Assembly (NCBI GenBank): GCA_029215795.1
Contig: JARDYH010000003.1
Coordinates: 64,550,109-64,614,108, forward strand
Source of the DNA: Anniella stebbinsi
Taxonomy: Eukaryota; Chordata; Lepidosauria; Squamata; Anniellidae
Reading direction: 5' to 3'
Length of the DNA: 64,000 nucleotides
The notes under the pieces are model-generated. The model saw only the letters and a list, made by a program, of their open reading frames with translations. It was not told where the DNA came from and searched no databases. Within the stretch, counting starts at the first letter, position 1. Every line of letters begins with the position of its first letter. Positions 45,666-56,050 of this stretch are shown in pieces. Position numbers and translations under genes: made by a program.

Positions 45666-47068
45666 CCAACAGGTCTCAGCTTCTACATGTACCATCTACT
45701 GTATGTGTGTATGGTGACAGGCAGCAGGCTTTATCCACCATGTTTGTGGCCATGTTTGAAAGATGTCTATATAGATAGGCAATGCTCCACATGATTGGAA
45801 ACCCTGAAAATGCAGGGTCCTTGACATGTGGTATGCAGGTTGACTCCTGTGCAACTGGCAGGAGTAAAATCTGCTATCCCCTGCCATACATGTATCCATT
45901 ATTTGTGTGAACAGTGCTCATGTCTCTCCTAAATGCACAAGAGATCAGAGTTTATATTATAGGTTTTTAGTTAAACTCTCCCACCCTTTTAAATCTACTT
46001 TTATTCTTGCTTGTATGTTAACATTCCTCTGCATGAAATACCCTTTTGCTGATCTAACATTTATCTCTTTCTTCATTTGTTTTTGTTTCCCTAGAGTTCT
46101 GGCTTAACAAAGAAACAAAAAAAATGCAACGTATCTGTTGGCCAGCTCCACCTACATATGTTCAGTTTTTCAGTGATTCATTTCAGATGTTCCTCCTGTT
46201 TAAATTCTCATCAGTGTTTGTATCCATCATTTGCCATATGTCATCAGGTTATTTTGAAATCATCTGTCTTCCAATTTAGGCAGTGAGATTAGCCAGGTTT
46301 TCTGTGCAGGAATGGTTGGCAAGAGGATGGAAATGCATCATCACCACCATATTTTATTTACAAAACACATAAAATTGATAGGTGCTGTACAATAACGTAA
46401 AAAAAAAATTAAAAACATGATGCCATGCCCACAGGCTCATGGTCTAAAATCAATTGATACAGTAGGAATGGCAAGGGAATGAATGTGAAGCAAAGGGGGG
46501 AAATGTGGAAAAAATGGATTCTGAAATAAAAACTTGAGCTGAATCTACAGAAGAAAATGGCATGAAGAAACAGAATGATTCATTGTTGTTGTTGTTTTAA
46601 AAAATGAAAAAAAATAGATACTGAGATGCAGAGAGTTCCAAGAACATGGAGAGGCAAGTGTAAATGATCAGCAGAATTGAGGACTGAAATAACAGAGATG
46701 TTAGTAATCAAATAAGAGTAGCATTTGTTAACATGATGCAACATTGTAATCGTATTTTTCAGAAAAAAGCATTCTTCTAGCAGTAGTATTTGAAAGGGCT
46801 CATGCTTTCTGTACATAAATGCCTCCAATCAAGATACCTTTGCCATGTGTTCCTTCAAAATGGGTGGATGATGCAGCCAGAATCAACTTTGGCAGCTGAA
46901 TATTGTCAGTTGCTGTGACTTTCCAGTCTCTGCCAGTCTGTGAAATAAACATTTGTGTGGCCCACTATATGTAATGTTTATCCTCCTCACTCCCCAAAGT
47001 AACACTGATTAGAAAAAAAGGAGTTATATATGAATCATCTTTAGAAAGAAGGGCAGTTGATTCTCTGG
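45666..47068. other. Anonymous AT-rich sequence
   Basis: No gene or clear repeat recognised. Confidence 0.35.
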
Positions 47069-47696
47069 TAGGGATGTGTATCGTATCGTTAAAATGTAGG
47101 ATAACAATATGATAAGGTCATTATCGTGCATGTGTTTAACAATAATGATACGATAGAAAAACCTACGATAATCATCAGAGATGATAATTTTCGGGCAATT
47201 TTATCGTTTTATCGGACTGCCATATAAATATACCTATACCTTCTGTATTTTAAAAGTTAGAGACTTGAAACTTGGTCACAGTGGTTATGGGGTATGCCTA
47301 AGTATGTGTATGAAATTTGAGATTGATCCCTCCAACTCTTGATTTTATATTAATTTTTTAAATATCATTTCCATTCTAACAGGTCTGAATGAACGCACGT
47401 GGCGAGCTGTCATTCTGAACTGTCAGAACTGAAACAATCTTTAATTAAATTCATATAAAATCGAGGATTGGAGGGATCGATCTCAAATTTCATACACATA
47501 CTTAGGCATACCCCATAAGCACTGTGACCAAGTTTCAAGCCTCTAGCCTTTAAAATACAGAAGTTATAGGCATTTTTTCTTTAAAAATAGGACTGCAAAA
47601 CTTATCATTTTTTCACGATAATTATCGTGAAGATGATACGGTTCACCTACGATATGAAGACGATAATTTTTTTGGTTTGAAATGTCGATAACGAAG
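47069..47696. mobile_element. Non-autonomous hAT-like element related to the transposase-bearing one
   Basis: It begins TAGGGATGTGTATCGTATCG, and its first 150 bp match the start of the element at 55299 closely. Many ATCGT/ACGAT motifs lie near both sides. The middle is a palindrome: arms at about 47231-47350 and 47455-47573 pair through TTCTGTATTTTAAAAGTTAG and its diverged complement. The right terminal repeat appears to be lost. Confidence 0.78.
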
Positions 47697-48766
47697 CTGA
47701 GGTTGGCTCATTTAATGGAATGATTCACTAGGTGGTGTACTGATAGAGCCCTGTTGAACAATAGATAACTGAAGCTTTCCTAGAAGACTACAGCCTGAGC
47801 TCTGCTGTTCCCTTTCCTATAATCTTACTCCAGCCCTAACCCATCCTTTCTACTCATTCATTAAGTTCTGTCTTTGCCCCTTCACCTTTAGCCTGATTGT
47901 CTTACTTTGAGTAATGCAAACCTCCTTTCTGCATTCCATAAGGTGGCTACCTAGCCATTGCTACCATTTCAGTAATATTAAATACGAACAGTACAGGAAA
48001 GATTATGATGTTCATGCTGCAGTATGTATTAAATGTTTACATTTATAGCAAATGAAGAAAATCAGATAATCTGGTGCTAAAGTAATGTGTGGTTTGGCCC
48101 TTAGACATCCCCCCAAAAGAAAAAGCAACACCAGCACTAATGTAGTGCAGTTGTGATCTGCCCCACCTAAATAATGGCCTGTGTAACTGAGTTCATGATA
48201 GCTACTTAAAATTGCAAAGCAATAAACAAGAACAAATTGTGATGTTGATAAAGCAAATGGAATCACAAAGGCTAATACCATACATATGGTGGAATTTGAC
48301 AAATGGTTAAATATGAAAAGGTGAAGCCCCAGACCCATCATTATAGGAAAAGGACATATATTCTGTCAAAATAGAGTTGAAATGGGAAATTAGTTTCCTG
48401 AACAAGGAAAGAGCATCTGTCTTTTTCAGTCAGAATGACTCATAGACCATGTTTTCCACAGCACAGTCAGTTCAGTTGATTATCAACCCACAGAGCTTCA
48501 TTTCTTGAGGTGGTTTCAGAAAGCTGCTTTTATCCAACCAAAAAGTTGTGTTAATATTAATTTTTATAATCATCATCTTCATCTCATCTCATCTTATTAT
48601 GCAGTTCAGTTATGCCCTGTAAGCATACCAATGATTAGGGTCCAATGTATGTGATATAATAAATGTATGTGGGGTGAGTTTGTGTGCATGGGTGAAACAG
48701 AAAGGCATTACAGATAGCAAGCAGCTACATCTTTTATTACTTTACTCTAGTGTAAGCACAGGGAGA
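47697..48766. other. Anonymous sequence
   Basis: Nothing recognised. Confidence 0.35.
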
Positions 48767-48930
48767 CTTTAATCCTTCCCCCTCACTGCGGTTCTAATCT
48801 GTATTAAAAACAACAACACCATGCCTGCAATTTATATTGCAAAATAGTGACTCATTTGATCTAATGGATTACTATTTGGCACCATCAATTGCAACCAATG
48901 AATGAGGGGAAGGAATTAAAGCCCCTTACC
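48767..48930. repeat. Candidate short inverted-repeat element
   Basis: GACTTTAATCCTTCCCCCTC faces GAGGGGAAGGAATTAAAGCC about 100 bp away. Boundaries and class are uncertain. Confidence 0.45.
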
Positions 48931-49397
48931 CCCACTTGCCAGTGTTCCAATCCAGATTTGGCCTCCTGCACTTTCACTGGAGCAAAAAAGAACAAAAGCT
49001 GTAGCTCCTTGCTATGTCTTTAAAGTAATGTCTGCTTTGTCCTACAGTCATGGGATTTCTTCCCCATATTTGTGCTCAACTCTGTGAAGTTTGGCTTTTC
49101 CCAGCATTCTTAACCTTGGAAGTCTTTGCAGTGACATAGGAGGAAGTAACAAGCTCAGGATGAAACAATGATGGAACCACATCACTGTGAACTGAAATTC
49201 AGCTTCCATCCTGTCAATTCACATGTCTATCTTCTTTCAGAATCATGTCAATTGGCCTTGACATCACATGGAGACAGGTGATATGAAAGAGGCCACGCCA
49301 TCCAATATTTATTCAGTAAATTTCAATGCTCAGGTTTGCTAAAAGCTTACCGAACTCTTTCACAAAACCCAGAACCATAGAGAAGCCTTCACCATGG
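48931..49397. other. Anonymous sequence
   Basis: Nothing recognised. Confidence 0.3.
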
Positions 49398-49525
49398 AGA
49401 AGCCTTGCCCACTAGATGTTTGGGGCATCAACTCCTATCAGTCCCTGCCAGCATGGCCAACGGTCAAAATTCTGGGAGTTGTATTTCAAAACATCTGGAG
49501 GGCAATAGGTTGGGGATGATTGGCA
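49398..49525. repeat. Short palindromic repeat (CTGGGAGTTGTATTTC)
   Basis: AACTCCTATCAGTCCCTGCC and CTGGGAGTTGTATTTCAAAA flank AGCATGGCCAACGGTC, and ACATCTGGAGGGCAATAGG completes the right arm. Confidence 0.7.
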
Positions 49526-49989
49526 TAGAGTAACTCAAAAGTAAATGAATTGTTATTTTATGTTCAAGAAGCAGCTTCTCTAAGCCCATTGGCCAGCTCA
49601 GCAGTTTCACAAACCAAGTGTGCAGAAGATGAGAACTAGCCATGTTAAATGTGAATGTACACTTGTCTTTCAATATAACCGTTCACATACGTGGACTCTG
49701 GGCCTCATTATAGTCTTTTTTCTGTATGCCCAGTTGTGCATTGTGTGGAGGGTGTGTGCATTACGTTTAGCCACGGCTGTATGCTGATTGCCAGCTTCAA
49801 ATGCATGGGTGCTGTGGAGGTGTCATCAACCTGTGACACTGTGAAAGGTGGGTGGCGGTGGAGTTTCCAGGCATGCTATGGGAGTGTCTGTTGATGCTGT
49901 TGACTTACTTTTGTTCTAATAGTAATGTGATGCTTCTGACTACGCTGTGGTCAGCACATATGCTCCTGACTGAGTTTCACCAGCATTAG

Positions 49990-50065
49990 CCCTGGTATAT
50001 AAAGCTGCTTTAAACTGAGTCTGACCACTTGGTCCAGGTAGCCCAGAGTACAGAACCTCTTTCAG
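49990..50065 (-). repeat. tRNA-related SINE fragment, antisense
   Basis: AAGCTGCTTTAAACTGAGTC and GACCACTTGGTCCAGGTAGC follow the order of the SINE pieces at 10955 and 15290. Confidence 0.45.
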
Positions 50066-51174
50066 TCCAAGGGTTGAAATTCATTTCAGAGAAGCATTCA
50101 GGGACCACATTACAGTGGTGTTTCTGCATCTCTGATGTAGCCCAGCTGAAACACCCCAATCATATAGGCTTAAATAATATATTGTCTCTGCTAAAACAGA
50201 GTTGAGCAGACATGCCTCAAATCTCCTTCTCTCACATTCATGGCACTGCAGCTCAGCTGTTTCCCTGGGCCACATGGAAACAGTTCCATCATTATTCCTT
50301 CCAACGCCAACATGTCTCTCCCAGAAACTGAGGAAATGGTTATGTGGGAAGGAGCTGTACAAGGGAATATTTCCCGGGGGTTTTCAAATTATTCATTTAT
50401 TTATTAAAAATATTTATGTACTGCATTTCAGCGTTCAATATTTGAACCCAGGGAAAGATGGGATGGGATGGAATGGGTTGGGTGGGCTAGGTAGGAAGAA
50501 GAGATATTAAAAATAACTAGATCATTTCTTAAATAGACAATTGCCTGGTTCTACATGACCAGGAACAAAATGACTCAAGAGACCACCTCTTGTGATCTGA
50601 TTGTCTTCTTTGTTACCAATGGAAAAGTATTCTGAGAATTCAAAATCATCTATCAACAGTGCTCTATTTTCTCTCTATTTTTTTTTATCTGTCATTTGCA
50701 AAGGCTCTTCAGGTGCAGGCAAACAGGCAGAGAAAAGACTTCAACACCAGGAAGCACAAGATGACCGACCCCATATTTAACCTGAGATAGTCTGAACCTC
50801 ATTGTCTGCATGAACAACATGCTTCCTTAAATAGAAAAAAGTGTTATACAGTTATAGGGCAATAATACTATTCAATCACCAAAAACCCCTGCCGGTTTGA
50901 AAGACCAGAAGGTAAGACTTTCTCATTTTGGTTCAAACTCCGCAAAGCCAGGAAATTGGAAGCTAAGGCTAATGATGCCTTATCTGACGTGCTCCATGAT
51001 CAGTCATGATGTTGTGCAATGGCACAAATTGTGCTTGCTTACAACTTACCCTCCATGCATCCACCCTTTTCCTGGGTCTTTCAATCCCAAATCCAGATTG
51101 AGAGGACCAGTGTCACTACAAAGTAAGATTGAATTACATTATACTTCAAGATTTTTATTCTGGATTTTGAATTG
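50066..51174. other. Anonymous sequence
   Basis: No gene is recognised. A GGATGGGATGGAATGGG run lies at 50459-50480. Confidence 0.35.
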
Positions 51175-51213
51175 CATCATCATCATCATCATCATCATCA
51201 TTTTCATCATCAT
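51175..51213. repeat. (ATC)n microsatellite
   Basis: Triplet run with one interruption. Confidence 0.95.
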
Positions 51214-51299
51214 CTACATTTGTCATCATGAATGAGACAAAAAAAAAATTCAACACCATACCGAAATTTCCACCAGCAGATCTGCCACTCATGAGTGCC

Positions 51300-51540
51300 T
51301 CCATGGTGCAAAAATGTGGATTTGAGGTAGGGAACCTCAGGGATCCTCATGATATTTTCATGGAAAATACCACAAACCAATCACAGAGTTTATCCATCTC
51401 CACGGACTCTACCAGAAAAATCTGGCATCTGCCACTTGCAGCACAAAAACATGGATCTGAGGCAGGGATCCATGTTTACATGGAAAATACTCCAAACCAT
51501 AATCTAATTACAGAGCACATATGTCTCCATGGCCTGAACT
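51300..51540. repeat. Degenerate tandem duplication, period about 130 bp
   Basis: AAAAATGTGGATTTGAGGTA with CATGGAAAATACCACAAACC is echoed by AAAAACATGGATCTGAGGCA with CATGGAAAATACTCCAAACC. The two units are visibly diverged. Confidence 0.6.
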
Positions 51541-51555
51541 ATGGATGTCATAAAT

Positions 51556-52873
51556 TAGGGGTGTGCATCGGATTGGGTCTGATCCACGATCTGGAACCGA
51601 TCCGATCGAAATCGGATAAAATTATCTGATTTCGATCCCAGCTTCTGGATCGTCCAATCTCATCCAAACCGGTCCAAAAGGACCCGATCCAGTTTGGATA
51701 AGATCGGAGGATCGGACATCCTACTCCTCCTCGTGTTCCTTACCTGCCAGGGCTGTCCACTGCCATCTGCTGCCCCCTTCTACTGAGAAACATGCTTTGC
51801 GGCCTGCCTCTCAGTAGAACGCTGGGTGATGATGTCACCCAGTGTGCTACTGAGAGGCAGGCCGTGAAGCCTGTTTCTCAGTAGAAGGGGGCAGCGGATG
51901 GCAGCGGATGGCCCCGGGAGGTAAGAAACATGAGGGGGAGGAGGGGGAGGGCCCCACTTACCTGCCGGGGTGGCCGCTTCCCTCCAGTACTGCGATCTAC
52001 TGAGAAACAGGCTTCACGGCCAAGTTCTCAGTAGAGCGCTGGGTGATGACATTATCACCTGGTGCTCTAGTGAGAACTAGGCCGCGAAACCTGTTTCTTA
52101 GTAGATCGGAGCAGTGGACGGAAGCGGGCACCCCGGCAGGTAAGGAGCAGGAGGGGGGAGGCAGGAGGGGCCCCCACTTACCTGCCAAGGTGGCCGCTTC
52201 CCTCCGGTGCTGCGATCTACTGAGAAACAGGCTTCGTGGCCTAGTTCTCAGTAGAGTGCCGGTTGATGACATCATCACTGGCGCGCTACTGAGAGGCAGG
52301 CCACGAAGCCTGTTTCTCAGTAGATCTGAGCACCAGAGGGAAGCAACCGCCCTGGCAGGTAAGGAGCGTGAGGGGGTAGGAGGACGAGGGCCCCACTTAC
52401 CTGCCGGGGCGCCCACTTCCCTCCGCTGCTGCGATCTACTGAGAAACAGGCTTTGTGGCCTAGTCCTCAGTAAAGTGCCGGGTAATGACATCATCACCCG
52501 GTGCTCTACTGAGAACTAGGCCCCGAAGCCTGTTTCTCAGTAGATCGCAGCAGCGGATGGCAGTGGACGGCCCCGGCAGGTAAGGAACGTGAGTGTGGGG
52601 GGAGGGACAGGGAGGGGGAGTTAGGCCCCCACTCACCCATCCACCGCCATGTTTTCGCCATAGGCTTACATTGGGGGAAAGAAAGCTTTCGCAAGCCTAT
52701 GGCGAAAACACCCAAAATGGTGGCCGTTCTGAAAATAGGACATCCGATTTTCTGGTTGGGATTGGGTCCAATCTGATCTGAGGGACCTCCAATTTTGTCC
52801 GAACCTATCCAGGACAACATCGAAGGTCCCGATCTGGGTCCTGATCTGATCCGGGGGGGCCCTGCACATCCGT
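51556..52873. mobile_element. Non-autonomous hAT element carrying four palindromic units
   Basis: The left end TAGGGGTGTGCATCGG pairs with the right end GTGCACATCCGTA. TCATAAAT (51548-51555) and TCATGAAT (52874-52881) flank it, an 8-bp duplication with one change. Subterminal segments are dense in GATCCGAT/ATCGGATC-type motifs. The centre is the tandem palindrome array at 51739-52584. Overlapping 158- and 166-codon open frames on opposite strands come from the palindromes and are not genes. Confidence 0.85.
51739..52584. repeat. Tandem array of four palindromic units, period about 219 bp
   Basis: Units span 51739-51925, 51957-52145, 52177-52363 and 52396-52584. Each starts CTTACCTGCC, holds CTACTGAGAAACAGGCTTC-like arms around a GATGACATCATC-like centre, and ends GGCAGGTAAG, so each unit alone is nearly self-complementary. 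GC-rich spacers of about 31 bp (GAGGGGGAGG type) separate them. The outward-facing CAG|GTAAG at both ends of each unit matches the splice-donor consensus on both strands. The same palindrome occurs once in the element at 32343. Confidence 0.9.
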
Positions 52874-53053
52874 ATCATGAATTTACCTCTTGGGGTGCAA
52901 CCACCGTGCAACCACATAAATCTTTAAACAATCTTCCTAAAATTTTCAGATTATGTAAAATAGATATTTCTTTCTGTCATGTGCAATTTTCAGGAAGATT
53001 GGTGGAACCCTTTTGATTTTAGTAAAGTTATAACAACCTACTCCCCTTATTTC

Positions 53054-53958
53054 TAGGGCTTTGCACAGATCTGGATCCAGATCCTGAATCTGAAGCAGAT
53101 CGGGGTGATTCAGACCTCAAAAAACTGGATCCGAATTGGGTCGGGGGAGGTCTGGATTTGTTCAGTCGGGATCAATCCGGAGATTCGGATGCCATTTTAA
53201 GTGTTTTTCCCATAGACTTGCATTGGGGGAAAGAAAGGGCTATAACTTCATTATTTTTAAAGATTGCAAATGGGATGTAGGTACTCATGTGTGCCAAATT
53301 ACAGACACAGAGGTGCAAAGGGTTAACTCGCAAGGAATCCTCTTCCTCCTAGCCTCCTATATTGAGGGGATGCCAAAGCATCTCTCACTGCCTATGTTTT
53401 TCAAAACAATGTGCCTGTCTTGCAGGGCCGTTCGTTGCATTTTGGCTTCACAATTGAAAATCGAGACAATCTTGGGCTCACTGAGTAGTGCTCTCATCAT
53501 CAATGACTGCTGCTGACTGCATCTGTGTGTGGCTGACTGCACCTGCACAGTTGTCCAATGTTACATGTCTGGATTGTATCTTGAAAAATAAGAAAGTTAC
53601 TAGCACATGTGGATTGCCTGGAAAATTGCAGTTTTATAAATTCCTTGTGAGTAAATGCCTGCACCTCTGTGTCTGTAATTTGGCACACATGAGTACCTAC
53701 ATACCATCTGCAATGTGCCCAACTTTCATGTGTGTATCTTCAAAAATAAAAAAGTTTTAGGTGTTCTTTCCCCAATGCAAGTCTATGGGGAAAATGAGGC
53801 ATCTGAATCTCGATTCGGAGATCCAAATCTCACTCCGGATCTGGATCTGAATAGGATTGGGGAAGGTCCGAATCAATCTGGATTGGATTGGGCCTGATTC
53901 AGACCTGACAGATCCAGATCCGAATCGGATCGGGGGGGGGGGGCTGTGCACAGCCCTA
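53054..53958. mobile_element. Non-autonomous hAT element with perfect 8-bp duplication
   Basis: The ends are TAGGGCTTTGCACAG and CTGTGCACAGCCCTA, and CTTATTTC flanks it exactly at 53046-53053 and 53959-53966. Subterminal regions are rich in GATCCGAATC-like motifs. Inside, TGTAGGTACTCATGTGTGCC (53276) faces TGGCACACATGAGTACCTAC (53681), part of a foldback over several hundred bp. It has no transposase. Confidence 0.92.
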
Positions 53959-54263
53959 CTTATTTCCATTTAATCTTATGGAATGCTTATTTTGTTGATT
54001 ACCCTTATATATTGGAGGCATGACTGTGCCTCCAACAATAATGCTAATTTTAAAAGAAGTGGTTTTTAAAAAAACTCTTGTTACCACCTTAGTAAAATGG
54101 CAGTGATTGGAAAGGGTTTTTCTCCATATTACATTATAGTGGTATCACACTATAATATTATTTAAGCATTATTTTGCCTAGAAAGAGAAAGAGGGAGGGA
54201 TGAAGAGAGTGAGAAAGAGAGCTAGAAAAGTGTTCTAGTGCTAGTTAAATTTCAGGACAACCT

Positions 54264-54352
54264 AAAATGAGCAGAAATGTTCATTTCTGGAAGGAGGCAG
54301 GTCGGCGTAGTTCACATAAGAGAGCTCCTCTGACCTGCCTCCTACCAGAAAT
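54264..54352. repeat. Short hairpin, about 28-bp arms
   Basis: CATTTCTGGAAGGAGGCAGG faces CCTGCCTCCTACCAGAAATG around a 28-bp loop. Confidence 0.7.
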
Positions 54353-55298
54353 GAGTGTTTCCGTTCATTTGGGGGCTTCCCCTAGAAAGCACTAAATCTC
54401 CCTTGTGTATGTGATGGTTCTGCTTGCGCAATGGAATCAGCCCTACCTGATTGTGTCTGAGACCTCCTGTATGCTAAGGATACAGCCTTTCCTGTCAAGG
54501 AGTGATAAGTCTCCATTGAAGATGTGAGCTTTAGGCCCCATTTTGCCAGGTTTCTTCAAGGCTGACATTGAGCTGGGAGGTATACCAGCCTCCTACTAAC
54601 CACCAAACCAGAAGGACAGCTGAGTTGAAGTTCTTTCTGGACATAATCAACTGAGAAGTTTATACATCCTTCTCTGCTGAGTCCACTTCCTGAAGCGGAA
54701 AGTTCTGTGTTCTTAAAGGCAGCTGTTAGTGGCAAGGTCTTTCAATCTTTCATTTGGGGAATGGCTTGAGGAAAAGAGTATATTTAATTTGACTTTATCT
54801 ATACAACCACTAATACAGTAATGTCCTAAAATATTACAAATGTCGTCCCCCAGCCTTGTCCTTGTAGACAGCAAGACATGATTTGGCATCTCTCTGGGAA
54901 GAAGATACACTTGAAAATCATTGTTTAGTTGAGTACCAAAGTGAAATTTGATACCTTGTATTGCCCAGGAAAACATCTGACTTCTCTAATCATGTGATCC
55001 CTTTTGGCTTTCAAATACATGGCTGTAAGGAATAAACTGGATGTATTATGATTCAGGTTTGATGACTAAACTCTGCAAATTCTTGCCTGCATACGTTCAA
55101 CCCCAATTTTGGTTTTGCCTGGGAAAAAAAAGCTATCAAGTTTTGTATGCTTGCTAATGAAATACGACAAATGGGTGAGATTGTGTCATCTGTTTTTTGC
55201 AAATCATATTCTTTATATAAACAATTGGGTCATAGAGAGTGTGCTGGCTTGATCATGTTCTACTTTGTCAAAAGAGAGAGGTAGATGTGAGTATAAAG
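54353..55298. other. Anonymous sequence
   Basis: Nothing recognised. Confidence 0.35.
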
Positions 55299-55566
55299 TA
55301 GGGATGTGTATCGTATCGTTAAAATGTATGATAACGATACGATATGCTCTTTATTGTGCATACGATTAACGATAATGATACGATACAACTTCCTATGATA
55401 ATTATCGGAGACGATAAAAAAATCCTACGATAGTTATCATATTTTATTGTTTTATTGTAAGGCTCTTTCTCTTTTGCTGCCACATGGACGGAGCTAGAAG
55501 GTGGGGTGTGCTTGCTGAGACTGACAGATTCAGTGACCAATCGTGCAGCAAGGATTCTAGCAGGAG

Positions 55567-55600
55567 CCAATCACAATGTTGGAGGAAAGCTGAGTATAAA
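55567..55600 (+). promoter_or_regulatory. Promoter-like CCAAT and TATA boxes upstream of the transposase
   Basis: CCAAT lies at 55567-55571 and TATAAA at 55595-55600, about 450 bp before the transposase frame. Their order is right but the 23-bp gap is shorter than usual. Both motifs are short, so this is suggestive only. Confidence 0.35.
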
Positions 55601-55623
55601 CCCCCCACCCTTGGGTTCTCCAT

Positions 55624-56046
55624 CTTTGCAAGCACAATACGAAACACAGCTCCAAGGCTTGGGGGTTGAAAGGAGAAAGGTGGATTTTGGAGGTCTGTGT
55701 GTTTTACTTATAGTGATTTAGGTGGTGATTGTAGATTCTTCTAGTATTTTGTCTTCTTGCATCTTTCTTTCTGTTCCCCTCTGTGTCTCAGGTTCTTTCC
55801 TTGTGTGTGTGCTGCTTCTTGGTTTGATTGAAGGGTTAGGTTAGCGGGATTGTGCTGAGGGTTCTGTGTGAGTGTGTTGTTGCTGTTCCCTTCCCTGTTT
55901 TACTGTTATAACACCCCCCCCAATTTTTTTAATATATTTTCCCCTCTCTTTCTCTCTCTCTGTTTGTGTGTGTTTACAAAGGATTGTTATTAATATAAAT
56001 AATTTCGATCCTTTGCAAGCACAATACGAAACACAGCTCTAAGGCT
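55624..56046 (+). repeat. 36-bp direct repeat, copies 387 bp apart
   Basis: CTTTGCAAGCACAATACGAA and the following 16 bases occur at 55624-55659 and 56011-56046 with a single C/T difference. They bracket the 5' leader of the transposase gene. The cause (duplication, or a leader replaced by recombination) is not clear. Confidence 0.85.
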
Positions 56047-56050
56047 CACC

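Noticed and set aside
52043..52519. Open frames of 158 and 166 codons on opposite strands
   Set aside because: They read through the tandem palindromes, which give similar peptide repeats on both strands. This is a by-product of the repeat structure.
51739..52584. CRISPR-like array of regular repeats
   Set aside because: Units are ~190-bp palindromes with ~31-bp spacers of similar sequence in a eukaryotic transposon. They do not have the short-repeat, unique-spacer form of CRISPR.
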